Source of the DNA: Agapanthus africanus
Taxonomy: Eukaryota; Streptophyta; Magnoliopsida; Asparagales; Amaryllidaceae
Direction of reading: 5' to 3'
Assembly (NCBI GenBank): GCA_030015575.1
Contig: CM057347.1
Coordinates: forward strand, 410,782,248-410,846,247
DNA: 64,000 bases
The position numbers were made by a program, and so were the translations under genes. Below the pieces are notes generated by a model. That model did no database searches. It was not told where the DNA came from and saw nothing but the letters and a program-made list of their open reading frames with translations. Below, in pieces: positions 46,035-57,098 of the stretch; position 1 is the stretch's first letter, and each line of letters starts with the position of its first letter.

Positions 46035-46565
46035 TGTTCGCATACATGCGTTGCACGTGTTGGACGCACGTACGTCGCACGTGTTGCGCACGTCATGGAC
46101 GCATGAGCGTCGCACGTGTTGCGCACTTGGTGGGCGCACGTGCGTTGCACATGGTGTACACGTGGCGGACGCACGTGCGTCGCACGTGGCGCTTGCACAT
46201 CATGGGGGAGCTAAGTCCCTAACTTAGAGAACTAAGTTCTTATAGAGAACTAAGCTCCTTTGAGAATTGAATCCTCACACATGCGTTGCACGTGGCGGGC
46301 GCACGTGCATTGTACGTGGCGCACATGGCGCTTGCGTGCGACGTAGCGCACATGGCGCTTGCGTTGCACATATGCGCATTATAGGGGGAAACTAAGGCTC
46401 TAACTTGAAGAACTAAGCTTTTTTGAGGATTGAATCCTCGCACAGCGCCCTCGCACGGCATGCACGTGCGTTGCATATGATACACATTGCACTTGCGCAT
46501 TATGGAGGGGGCGGCTAAGGCTCTAACTTGGAGAACTAAGCTCCTTTGAGGATTGAATCCTATTT
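46035..46565. repeat. GCACGTGCG-rich array and triplicated block in the LTR of E
   Basis: Short overlapping palindromes (GCACGTGC, CGCACGTGCG, TGCGTCGCACGTG) are repeated many times. They alternate with three copies of a block reading CTAAGGCTCTAACTTG...GAACTAAGCT...GGATTGAATCCT. Translations are low complexity. I see no gene. Confidence 0.8.
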
Positions 46566-46910
46566 TTTCTAAGAAGTATCCCCTTTTATTTATATGGGAG
46601 TGGTAGATAAAGGATTTCTCTTTTTCCCGACGTGGGACTAAAAATGTATCCCCCATATAGCAGAGCATTACTTAGGTTACACGTGCATAGCATATTTGCT
46701 CATAACTTTTGATTCCGGATGAATTATGAGGCCCATAATATATCAAATCGAAAGATTTTTCGAGAAGCTTTTGATACCATCAGAATTTAGCTGATTCTCA
46801 TTTGAGAGTTTGTCAAAATACAGCCCGGAAAATACTAGTTTGTATTTTCTTAAGCGTATCGCTGTCATTTGACATTGGACTCTTTTACGCAAAAATTTTT
46901 GGCGGGAACA

Positions 46911-46930
46911 AATGCCCCCCATCACTTTGC
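46911..46930 (-). promoter_or_regulatory. Polypurine tract of element E
   Basis: AAAGTGATGGGGGGCATT on the minus strand directly precedes the LTR start TGTTCCCGCC. This fixes both the LTR border and the orientation. Confidence 0.8.
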
Positions 46931-47159
46931 CCACGTAGGTATGTACGTAGGTTAACTAGTGTAGAGTAATACATAGCGTATGACCGGTTTCGGGCTGGTA
47001 TATAACTTTTAGAATCTTGATCTGAGAAGATAGCGAGCGGACACAAGCGTCGTCATCTATAATTGACTCAAATCTCAACTTTTAAGAGATATAGTTCCAA
47101 ACCCTGAGGCTCATGAGCTGCACCCTTCTGTTTCTTTATGTCTTAATCTGGCGCGAAAT

Positions 47160-47456
47160 AGTTTATATACTCATTTCGGAGTTTATAGTTTATTCACTCA
47201 TTTCGGAGTCTCTAGTTTATGAACTCATTTTTGGAGCTTATAGTTTATTCACTCATTCCGGAATCTCTAGTTTACGGACTCATTTTGGAGTTCGTAGATT
47301 ATTCACTCATTCTGGAGTCTCTAGTTTACGGACTCATTTCGGAGTTCGTAGTTTATTCACTCATTCCGGAGTCTCTAGTTTACGGACTCATTTCGGAGTT
47401 CGTAGTTTATTCATTCATTCCGGAGTCTCTAGTTTATGGACTCATTTCGGAGTTTG
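47160..47456. repeat. 54-bp tandem array (two 27-bp half units)
   Basis: GGAGTCTCTAG-type starts occur at 47205, 47260, 47314, 47368 and 47422. The halves, AGTTTATTCACTCATT and AGTTTACGGACTCATT, alternate. Because 54 is a multiple of 3 the frame stays open, which explains an apparent 18-residue peptide repeat that I do not consider coding. Bases 47457-47860 hold nothing recognisable. Confidence 0.9.
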
Positions 47457-47869
47457 TTTAGTTTACCTCCCTTGGGCTTATAGGCAAATCTTTCCTAACG
47501 TTACAGTTAACTCCTGCTCTTTACGATAGAGGTCCGTTAGGGTCTGTGGTACTAGGGATTTTTGTCCGTTGTACCGTTGTGTCGGCTGATGCATTCCCCG
47601 ATATGCAGAATGTACGCTGCTGTTCGAGTAGCCCCACGACCGTCGTGTCTCTGATCCCTTCGGGGGCTAGACAAGACATCTTCAAGTGATCTCCTTAGGT
47701 CATATTACCGTCGAGAGAACAAGCAGTAGGAATTTTGCGATGTCGCTTTTTACTTGAGGTTAGGCTCAGTTTGGGAGCCCCGATGAGTCATAATCACTCC
47801 GTGCTGGTGTGGGATGATCTTCGATAGTTTTTCAGGTTTTATTTGAGTTGCTGCCAAGATCCTGAAGTT

Positions 47870-48830
47870 AGGAATTTAGCCTTCGCTTCCTTTGTCAACA
47901 CTGCGTCTGCTGTAATGAGACGAATGTCGAGGTGATCTCTAGGTTATTTTGTGAACCGTCGAGACTTGGAACTAAGGACTTTGCCATGGCTCCGTTTTGT
48001 TTTGACCCTAGGGTCTTTGTTGACGTTACGTCTGCATCCTGCTGGAGTGACAAGGAACGTCGCTGTTGACACTATGTTTGCTGTAAAGAGACGAGTGTCG
48101 AGGTGGTCTCTAGGTTGTTTGTGAATCGTAGAGACTTGGAACTAGGGACTTTGCCATGGCTCCGCTTTTTATTTGACACTGGAGTCTTTGTTGACGTCGC
48201 GTCTGCATCCTGCTGGAGTGAGAAGGAACGTCGCTGTTGACACTATGTCTGCTGTAATGAGACGAGTGTCGATGTGGTCTCTAGGTTGTTTGTGAACCGT
48301 CGAGACGTAAAACTAGGGACTTTGCCATGGCTCTGTTTTGCTTTGACCCTGGGGTCATTTATTGACGTCACGTCTGCATCCTGTTAGAGTGAGAAGGAGC
48401 GCCGCTGTTGACACTGCATCTGCTGTACCGAGACGAGTGTCGAGGTGGTCTCTAGGTTGTTTGTAAACCGTCAAGACTTGGAACTAGGGATTTGCCATGG
48501 CTCCGTTTTGCTTTGACCCTGGGGTCGTTTGTTGACGTCGTGTCTGCATCCTGCTGGAGTGAGAAGGAACGTCGCTGTTGACACTGCGTCTATTGTAACG
48601 AGACGAATGTCGAGGTGGTCTGTAGGTTGTCTGTGAACCGTCGAGACTTGGAACTAGGGACTTTTCCATGGCTCCACTTTGTTTTTGACTTTGGAGTCTT
48701 TGTTGACGTCCCGTCTACATCCTGCTGAAGTGAGAAGATACACCGTTGTTGACACTGCGTCTGCTGTAACGAGACGAATGTCGTGGTGGTCTCTAGGGTG
48801 TTTTGTGAACCATCAAGACTTGGCTCTCCC
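47870..48830. repeat. ~170-bp tandem array
   Basis: The marker TTGCCATGGCTCC recurs at 47981, 48151, 48322, 48492 and 48663, a period of 170-171 bases over about 5.5 units. Each unit contains GACACTGCGTCT facing AGACGAGTGTC, an 11-bp stem with one bulge. The length is close to a nucleosome repeat. The units are diverged by several percent. Confidence 0.9.
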
Positions 48831-49974
48831 TTTGACGGAGCCTGGTGGGAAAATATGGTTCCCTTTTCGTTTATGCCCATGGATTGTATACAGGGGTTGA
48901 TGTGGACTTATCTGCAGGGCAAAAGTTTCATTTTTTTTTGTTTCCGCGATGCTCCATCATTTCAGCTTTTTATATCATGAAAGTCGCGATTGCCTAATCA
49001 TTTCGGCTATTTTTTTATATGCATATATTTTGCTCACTGATTTTTATTTCGAGTTGTCCCATCCTTTCGGCTATTTCATATGCGTTTATTTTTGCTCGCT
49101 GATTTTTGTTGCGAGTATGGAACTTAAGATCTAATACCAATCTTAGCATCAGCACCGCCGCGACTGGGATATTGCCAGGAGCGAATCATCATTTGCCTTG
49201 AAAAGACTTGGAATTTGATATCAATATCGCTACCACCGGGATATCGCCAGGAGCGAATCATCATTTGCCTTTGTCGATTTGAAAAAAGGTAGCTTAGCAA
49301 ATATGGTTAGGATCCTGTCGACTAAGGCTTTTTGACTTTACAAGCCGTAAGGGTCTCGTAAAGGTATTTCTCCCTACGAGTCGTGAGGATCTCATAGGTG
49401 TATGTTCTCTTTAGAAGTCGTAAGGACTTCTAAGTGGTGTTTTCTCTTATAAGTCGTAAGGATCTCATAAGAGTATTTTCTCCTTATAAGTTGAGAGGAC
49501 TTACAAGTGTTATTCACCATATGAGGACATTCCTTGTGATTGGTGGAACTTATTGGGGAAAAAGTTTATTTGTGCCCGTGGATTGTATACAAGGGCCAAT
49601 ATTGGACCGCCCGTAGGGCAACTTGGGGGATACGATGGCTTAAGAATAGGTTCAGGTCCTTATAGCTTAAGGCTTTGAATTCTATGAGCCATGAGGGTCT
49701 CATAGGGGGAGTTCTCCTTACGAATCGAGAGGATCTTGTAAGTGAAAATTTCATGAGATTGCGTCCTTTTGGGTTTTCACAAGCTCGCCGGTAGCCCTGC
49801 CGTTTTTACTCACGGCGCCCTTTCGGGTTTTCATCCGTGCCCATTTCGCTTGTGGAGATACCCTTTTTATAACTTGGATTGCAGTCTTTGCCATTGGAGC
49901 TTTGATTGCAACATAGATCCCAAGAGAAGATATCGCTGTATTTGGGACGATGTGCCATGTTTGAGGCGGAGTAC
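48831..49974. other. Repeat-rich 3' untranslated zone of E
   Basis: Two TGCCC/GGGCA cassettes (48874-48920, 49574-49620). A duplicated GCCAGGAGCGAATCATCATT segment (about 49170 and 49250). Three or four TCGTAAGGATCTCATAAG units (49335-49520). No protein is recognised. Confidence 0.75.
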
Positions 49975-50120
49975 TGGTTTAGGGACATTTCGGTCCATTG
50001 CCGCCATGTTTTGAGGCAATAGTTAGTTTAAGGACATTTTCGGTCCGTTGCCGCCGTGTTTGGAGCTGATGGTTAGTTTAAGGACATTTCGGTCCGTTGT
50101 CGCCATCTTTGGGGAAGAAA
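49975..50120. repeat. ~50-bp hairpin repeats next to the pol end of E
   Basis: Three units with GGACATTTCGGTCCGTTG and a GCCATGTTTTGAGG-type centre. The best inverted repeat is ATTGCC (49997-50002) with GGCAAT (50015-50020). They are homologous to the longer array at 44418-44722. Confidence 0.8.
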
Positions 50121-50182
50121 TTCTGTTGGATACTACTTTTAGAGTTTTGACTCAGGAAGACAGCGAGCGGACATGGGCGTTG

Positions 50183-53100
50183 TCATCTATCGTTAACCTG
50201 AGTCATGACTTGCCAAGCATAGTATTTCTTAAGGAACCGATCGTTTATTGGCCGGAAGGGTCTTTCGCCATGCATATCCATAAGCAAGTAGGCCCCACCT
50301 TGGTAGACCTTGTTTATAATGTACGGGCCTTCATAGTTCGACTCAAATTTCCCCCGCTTTACACGGTTGGGGATCATAGGTCTTTTTACGACTAGCACAA
50401 GTTTGCCTTGGTGGAATGTTCTTAGTCTGGTTAGTCTTTCGTATGAGCGCGTCATCCTTATTTTGTAAGCTTCCAGGTTTGCTGCGCCATAAGACGAGTT
50501 TCATTGAGGGCGTTGAGCTCCTCAAGCCGAAGATGGGCGTTTTCTTCATCCGTCAGCTTATATCGAACTGCCACTCGTAGAGAGGGTAGCTCATCTCCAA
50601 GGGAAGTACCGCTTCCGTGCCGAATACCAACGCGAATGGCGTTGTATTCGTGGCCATTTTGAACGTGGTTCAATACACCCAGAGAGTTTCATACAGTCTC
50701 TCGTGTCAGTCCTTTTTGTTTCTGGACACCGTTTTCTTTATGATCTTCATCAAGGTCTTGTTGAAAGCCTCAACTAGACCGTTAGCTCGGGGATTATAGA
50801 CTGAAGAGTATCTCCAATCTATATTATGCTGCTGTGCGAAATGGCTGATCTTGTGGCTCCTGTAGGCCGGCCCATTATCCGAGATGATTCGTCGCGGAGT
50901 GCTGAACCGGTAGATGACATGTGTCCTGAAGAAATTGAGGATGTTATCCGTCTTCACTTCCTTTAGCAGTACTGCCTCTGCCCATTTAGAGAAGTAATCG
51001 GTTGTTGCCAGTATGAACCGATGTCCTTTGGATGACGCTGGTTCAATGGGGTTGATTATATCGGTTCCTCACATTTCAAATGACCAGCTAGCTACTATTG
51101 GGTGGAGTGGATTTGGATGTTGGTGGATAAAGTTCCTGTGAATTTGGCACGAGTGACACTGCTTCGCATATTCAAGTCAGTCCTGAATTATCGTGGGCCA
51201 GTAGTAACCCATTCTCTTGATCTTCAGCTTCATCTTTGGCCCGGCTTGATGAGAACCGCAGAGTCTGTCGTGGGTTTCTTGGACGACTCTCCTTGCTTCT
51301 TCTGGTCCGAGGCACCTTAGCCACAAACTGTCGAATGATCTCTTATATAGAGTATCATTGACGAAGGCAAAAGAAAAAGCTCGTTTCATGAGCTGATGTC
51401 TTGAACATGCATTTTCGGGCGTTCGATGGGATTTGAAGTAGTCTATGAAGACTTCTCTCCAATCCTTAGCCTTTTCTTCATCCTCTAATTGGAAGGATGC
51501 TTGTTTGGTCGCTTCCTTTCTTTCAGACGACTTCGGAGGTATTTCTGCTGGCACGAGAATCCGGCGGCTTTGCACAATGATCCTTACGTCATCGAGGTTT
51601 TCGTCGGCCAGTTCTTTAGCGAGTTTGACTAACGCATCTGCCATGCTATTTTCTGCACGCGGTATGCTTTTCAGGATGTGGGAAGGGATTTGTGTCAGCA
51701 GTTGCCGCACTCTCCTACCATATTTTATCAACTTTGGTTTGCACGTCTGATAGTCGCCATTTACTTGGCTAACGACCAGTTGGGAGTCTCCATATATAAG
51801 GAGGTTTTTGATTTCCATGTCAACAGCAATCTCAAGACCCGCTATCAAAGCTTCGTACTCAGCCTCATTGTTTGTCCTCGGCTCTGTTAAGAAAAGGGCG
51901 AAACACATTATCCCACCTTGCGGAGTTACGAAGATAAGGCCCAACCCAGCTTTGATTATAGGGATGCTTTGCTTTCGTTTCTTCAAGGAAGACGCTCCGT
52001 CGAAGTAGAGTTCCCATTAGACATTATTTTCCTCCTTCTTCCCTTCGATTGCGTCGAATGCGTGTTCGCCTGGCAATTAACAATTTAAGAGAGAATCGGC
52101 TGGTATTGGATGCTCAGCTAGAAAGTCGGCGATGGCCTGACCTTTTACTGCCTTGAGGGGTCGATATATTATCGAGAATTCCATCAGTAGGAGGGCCTAT
52201 TTGGCAAGCCTCCCTGTTAGTATGTCTCTTGACATCATATATTTGAAAGGATCCACCTTTGATATGAGGTGGACCTCATGTGCCAAGGCATAATGTCGAA
52301 ACTTCGTTATCGCGAAAATCAGTGCTAGGCAATGCTTTTCAATAGGGGAGAAGTTGTTTTCTGCCCCCAGAAGAACTCGACTCAAATAGTAGAGAGCTCT
52401 CTCCTTTCCCTGATCGTTCTCCAGTGCTCATAGCGTGCCTAAAGAACCTTCAAGGGCTGTTGTGTACAGGATGAGGGGATTTCCCTTGATCTGAGCGGTC
52501 AGTACCGGTGGGTTCTGTAGGTATTGCTTGATTTCGTTCAGTACACTTTGGCATTTACGATCCCAAACGAACGGGGTCCCCTTCTTCATTAGATGGCTGT
52601 AGGGACGACATTTTCCGAAGAGGTTGGCTATGAACCGCCGGATATACGCGAGATTTCCTTGGAGAGACCGCAGTTATTTGAGAGTTTTTAGCACGGGCAT
52701 TTCCATAATCGCCTTGATCTTTGATGGGTCTATTTTAATGCCTAGGTATCGTACGATGAATCCTAGGAATTTGCCCGAGAAGACTCCAAACGCGCATTTC
52801 AGAGGGTTCATCTTCAGATTATACTTCCGAAGATGCTGGAACACTATGTTCAAATGCTCCCGGTGTTCCTCGTACGATTTGCTTTTCACCACAAGGTTGT
52901 CGATATAACATTTGACAATCTCGTGTATGAGGTCATCAAAGATCTTCGTTATAGCCCTCTGGTAGGTAGTGCCAGCGTTCTTCAGACTGAAGAGCATCAC
53001 TTTATAGAAGAATATGCCTAGCGGAGTCCGGAAGGCAGTATGCTTTTGGTCTTCGGGATGCATCTTTATTTGATTATACCCCGAAGATCCATCCATGAAG

Positions 53101-53711
53101 GAGAAGACCTCATGAGTGGATGTGTTATCGATCATCAGCTCGGTAACAGATACTGGGAAGTCATCTTTCGGACAAGCCTTGTCTAGGTCCCGGAAGTCCA
53201 CGTAGATGCGTACCGTCCCATTTTTCTTCATTACCGGAATGATATTGTCGATCCAGTCAGGATATTGAACTTCTTGGATGAAGCCGGAGTCAATTAGTTT
53301 CTTGACTTCAGCGTTGATACTCATCTCAAGTTCGAGCTGCATTCTTCTTGGCACCTGTTTGATTGGCTTGACGTCTGGCAATATCGCCAGTTTATACACC
53401 GCTATTTCTGGATCTAGTCCTGGCATCTCGGAATAATTCTATGCGAAGCAATATTTATATTGTATAAGCACGTCCTTTAGTGTGGCCACCTGCTTTTTAG
53501 ACAGCAGCTCACTGACGAACGTTGGCCTTGAATCGTTTTCCGTTCCCAAGTTAATTTTCCTTAGATTGTCCGCCGTGGTGTGTATCCCATCTTCTAGCTC
53601 TTTTGGCGCCGGTGGAAATTCTGAGATCACATCATCCTCATCCTCATCTGCGAAGCAGTAGGAGAGGTCGTCCATATTCTCGTGCTTCTCCTCCTTTGAA
53701 AATGTTATCAC
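50183..53711 (-). pseudogene. pol: Element E pol: RT, RNase H, archaeal-type RNase H, integrase
   Basis: The frame can be followed leftward with stops but few shifts until about 50700. RT (53711-52660): CFA*NYSEMPGLDPEIAVYK, RIYVDFRDLDKACPKDDFP, SGYNQIKMHPEDQKHTAF and KCYIDNLVVKS, so YVDD is changed to YIDN. The first RNase H ends LGAENNFSPIEKHCLAL. The archaeal-type RNase H (52015-51440) keeps its acidic residues: ELYFDGASS, NNEAEYEALIAG, IYGDSQLVVSQ, AENSMADAL. Integrase keeps HHCC (ETHDRLCGSHQ; CHSCQ), DDE (GTDI, ISDNGPAYRS, GLVEAFNKTL) and a C-terminal domain ending GPYIINKVYQGGAY and FRPINDRFLKKYY. At least eight in-frame stops make it inactive. Confidence 0.9.
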
Positions 53712-53810
53712 GTGGTAGGTACGAGTTCGTTTTCAAGCTCGATGTTGATGTGGACTTACCATCGCGACATGGGTTGCTTTTGGCTCATGCTTTCGTGGCA
53801 GGGTTACCCT

Positions 53811-54368
53811 TCAACCGTCGGATAGAGCAAACATGCCTTGCTGATACTGGTTTTTGACCCAGTCTTTGAAGGTGAAGCAGTCTTCAAGAGGATGTCTTAT
53901 TGCTCTGTGGTAGGAGCAATAAGCCGGATGATGGACCTCGTTTATTTGTTTGGGGTGCCGAGACTCAGGGAGCATCATCATTTGATGCTTAATGACAAGG
54001 TCGAATATTTTCCTTGTCTTGTCTTGGGGGAAAGAGTATTCCCGACCCATCTTTTTTATTAGCGATGGATTCCAGCTGACTTTTTCTCGATCGCGTGGCT
54101 TCTTGAATCCGCTTCGCTGTTTTCGAACGTCATTCTCGTTCTTCACCTTGTTGTTGCGTTTGCGTCGGGCCTTTTCCTTTCCATGAGAGCTCACAACGGG
54201 CTGAGGGTGAAGGCCATCGTAGTCTTCTCTTTCCGCAGACTGCTGAGTGAGACGCTGCGTCCTGGCCTTCTCATAAATGGCCATTTCGTGGCTGTGGTTA
54301 TCCCGGAACTTTTGACCTGCTTCCCTTATTAGCATAGCAACCTGCTCTTCGAACAACAGACTTGGCAT
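53811..54368 (-). pseudogene. Element E: third CHHC-knuckle domain, between protease and RT
   Basis: About 185 residues, open throughout: MPSLLFEEQVAMLIREAG, AIYEKARTQRLTQQS, a Lys/Arg-rich stretch, GREYSFPQDKTRKIFDL, then YCSYHRAIRHPLEDCFTFKD. The last piece is a CX2HX4HX4C knuckle as in Tat gag proteins. It repeats, in order, the layout of gag C-terminus at 57099-57512 (GRAYSFPHDKTRRLFKL, YCSYHRIVGNLIEDC). Having such a domain after protease is not the normal order, so it looks like a duplication of a gag segment. Confidence 0.65.
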
Positions 54369-54456
54369 TCTTATGGTGGGATCTCGCTCTGATTCAATAT
54401 CAGCGTTATCTAGAAAAGCATTCCCTTCTCCATCGGAGTTATTTATGATACGGCAG

Positions 54457-54960
54457 TCATGGAATGGCTCCCGTTTCTTGGACTGAATGTATCAAAGCCC
54501 AGTCGTCTCTTTCCTCCTGTTGGGCATCTTTCGCTGAGTCTCGGGAACGTCCCAAATCTTGTTGTAGAACTGGGCTTGTCGAGCGGTTTGTTTGAAGGGT
54601 ACGCCTTGGCATCTTAATAGCCTTTTCAATCCCTCTGCGCAATTCTGGGCAAACGGATTGGTTGAATCCTGTCAAGCGCAAGTTCGGCATCATGCCAGAC
54701 TTCTTTCTCCACTTTGGTCTCCGTAGACTGATAGAAGAGGATAGCCTTTTCACATTTTCTTCTATGAGGGACGTAGAAGGTCTGCAGCTCTTGTATGTTG
54801 TATGTATCAAGCGCATCGAGTTCTTTGTAATGCCGCTGCGGAACTATGGTGATTTGCAAGCTCTGATCAGCTCTCGTAATGGTTTGTGCTGACAGGCGAA
54901 TGGAGAACACGACGTTGACTTCGTCTTCAGAGTTACTGCCAAAGAACAAAATAGGAGTAG
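54457..54960 (-). pseudogene. Element E linker region
   Basis: An acidic region (FFGSNSEDEVNVVF) is followed by SLQITIVPQRHYKELDALDT, ELQTFYVPHRRKCEKAILFY and RIQPIRLPRI, then frame loss. It is homologous to F at 34450-35025 and conserved in order. Function unknown. Confidence 0.65.
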
Positions 54961-54999
54961 ATGGTCTTGGCCTGTTGCCTTGGGGTTGCTCCGAGTAGA

Positions 55000-55768
55000 C
55001 TATCTCTTCATCCTCCTCGGTATCGCTCCCAAAGATCGGGATAGTGGCGACGGCTTTTTTTTGTCCTCCGGCTTATGACATCTATCCGTGTCTTGGAAGT
55101 CTGGTAGGAAGTACTTTGTATCTTCATATTTTCGGACTTCGTTTACGGAGAATGGATTTAGCTCCCTCGTAACGGTGTACTCGAGGACATCTTTGAAATA
55201 CTTCATACACTGGTGTTGTATAGAACGGATGACGTTGTACTCGTGTAACCAAGGCAGGCCGAGCAGAGCGTTGTAGCAAGTCTTGGCGTCAATGCCATGA
55301 ATTTGATGTCGGTGACGAGCATCCCAAAGCGTAATGTCAAAATCACGGACCCAAGCGTCCATGATGACTGCAAGTCGAAGCCAGAGATGGTAATTTTGTC
55401 CCGGGCCAGGTGCTGAACGTTTATGCAAATCTCTTTCAGCACCTTCATATTGAGAAGGTTGACAGAGGACCCGTTGTCGACCAGGATATTCCCTATCTTA
55501 ATATCATGGCAGTATCCGGTAACATATAAGGACGGTTATGCTCGCACGTTCCGAGGAGGAGATCTTCATCGCCGAATGTGATGTCAGCTGTATGAACCTC
55601 TGCCAGCTCGTCCTTCATCTCTTCTTCTGCAAGGAAAGCTTGGAACTGATCAGGCTCTTGTAATGCCTTGATCAGAGAATCTCTTGCTTCTTTAGACAGG
55701 ATGAGAGCATCCAGTATGCTCAGTTGTGAAGGTATCTTCCTCAGATGTGCCAGGACATTATAATCCAC
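55000..55768 (-). pseudogene. Element E protease region
   Basis: MDYNVLAHLRKIPSQLSILD, DITFGDEDLLLGTCEHNRP, then ILVDNGSSVNLLNMKVLKEI, DKITISGFD, ALLGLPWLHEYNVIRSIQHQ and PFSVNEVRKYEDTKYF. The active site reads DNG in place of DTG (F has DPG), and the RPWLHE block reads LPWLHE. Frameshifts occur near 55500 and 55430. It processes the polyprotein in intact relatives. Confidence 0.8.
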
Positions 55769-55835
55769 CTTATTTTTCTTAGGCGGATCCTTGGCTGCGA
55801 GCTCTTTGAAGACTCTATCATCGAGGGCAATTTCC

Positions 55836-57080
55836 TCAGAGACTTTTTCCTCCCCTTGTCTCTTTTGGTCGAACCTTTTTTGTAGGCCCGAGGTTCTTTT
55901 CAGGCAACGTACGGTTATGCAGCTGAATGTTCTCGCAGTTCTTCTCCTCTTCTTCTTTTCCAGAGATGGATTCTTTGAAGATAGGGTCGAGAGTTATTTC
56001 TTTCTCGGAATCGCTCCTAAATGTAAGAACCTGAGATTTTCCTTTTGTTGAACTGGTATCAACCATATGACAGTTTCCAGTCGTTCTTTCACGCTCGTCT
56101 GTCGCGCTCCTTTGTTATCGATGAGTTTTGCGCTTCATCCGCTTGAAGTGTTGCCGGTGAGCAACGTATCCTTGCCACCACTTCTTGAAGGCATTGCACT
56201 CTTCGGTGGGGTTCGTGACCCTCCGATGGTATAAGCAGTAGTTTGGATGTACATCCGCTTCGCCGAGGCACGTACTCCCGGGAGTGTTTTCCATATGAGG
56301 GGGGAGCTTCATTCCCATTAACAAGGCTTTAGCGAACCTCTTCTCCGCTTTGATCCTGCTCTTGTTTGTAGCAGGTATGCTTTGGCTTGGGGGGAGTACT
56401 TTACGACTCATCCTTACCGCAGCTTCTTCATCCTGACGCCGATGCTTAGCCTTTTCGTATATGGTCGTTTCACGTTCTCGGTCAACTTTGCTCTTTTGAA
56501 GGGCTTCGTTTAGCATCCTGTCAATTGGGTCTTCTGGTAGCTCCGGGGATTTTGGCACCGATCCTGCCTCTAGTTCCTCTGCGTTACTTTTCGACGCCGA
56601 GGGAGTTTCTTTATTATTTAACGATGAATAAGAAACCATGTGGCAACTTGCTACGTAATCTTCGATTTCTCCTGACGATCCTTTTCTTTCGTCATCGTCA
56701 CTACCTCCGTTCTCAAGTATATGGTTGAGAAACTCTTCGAGTGTGACTGGGGACCGCGCCTTCTGGTTGTACTCCTCCAGCACATCGATGTACTTTTGCA
56801 GGTCCATGCGCTTGTCATCAGGCTGTATGGGCTTCTTGGTCTTCTTTTTTCCCTTCGAAGACTTTAAAGGCTTGACCTGGGTGTTTTGCCTATTGTTATC
56901 AGCTTTCGGTGTTGGGCGCGGTTTAAGCATCCCTTCAATGATCTTGGGCTCTAGCGGGCTTTTCCATTTGATCGTCGGACATGCTTGAAGATCCTTCAGC
57001 ATTCTTTTAGTTTTAGCTGAAAGGACCACTTCCCAAGGAGCTTCTTCCACAAAAGAGCATGATGTCTCCGGCGTATCCAC
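55836..57080 (-). pseudogene. Element E: gag-like extension with a second CHHC-type knuckle
   Basis: The main open part (57080-56115, 321 residues) has KTKRMLKDLQACPTIKWKSP, a Lys-rich segment, MDLQKYIDVLEEYNQKARSP, acidic Ser-rich sequence and ERETTIYEKAKHRRQDEEAA. It ends YCLYHRRVTNPTEECNAFKK, a knuckle in which the second His is Asn (CX2HX4NX4C). A shift near 56100 leads to an acidic tail (56066-55836). It lies between gag and protease, and shares the IYEKA...R and knuckle order with the domain at 53811-54368. Confidence 0.65.
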
Positions 57081-57098
57081 CTTTTTAGGAGCGTGCCT

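Larger units (their letters stand above)
44764..46910 (-). repeat. 3' LTR of element E (2147 bp)
   Basis: On the minus strand it begins TGTTCCCGCCAAAA at 46910 and ends GGGTCCCGACA at 44764. A TATA-like CATATAAATAAAA lies near 46596-46583, after TAGTCCCACGTCGGG. The transcribed part holds G-box-rich arrays (45225-45505, 46035-46500) and a block with GGATTGAATCCT ending near 46265, 46440 and 46560. The partner LTR lies beyond the copia B insertion. Confidence 0.8.

Noticed and set aside
47113..47529. Two overlapping ORFs with an 18-residue repeat
   Set aside because: They follow directly from the 54-bp array, and two frames are open at once. There is no family match, and the strand is opposite to E.
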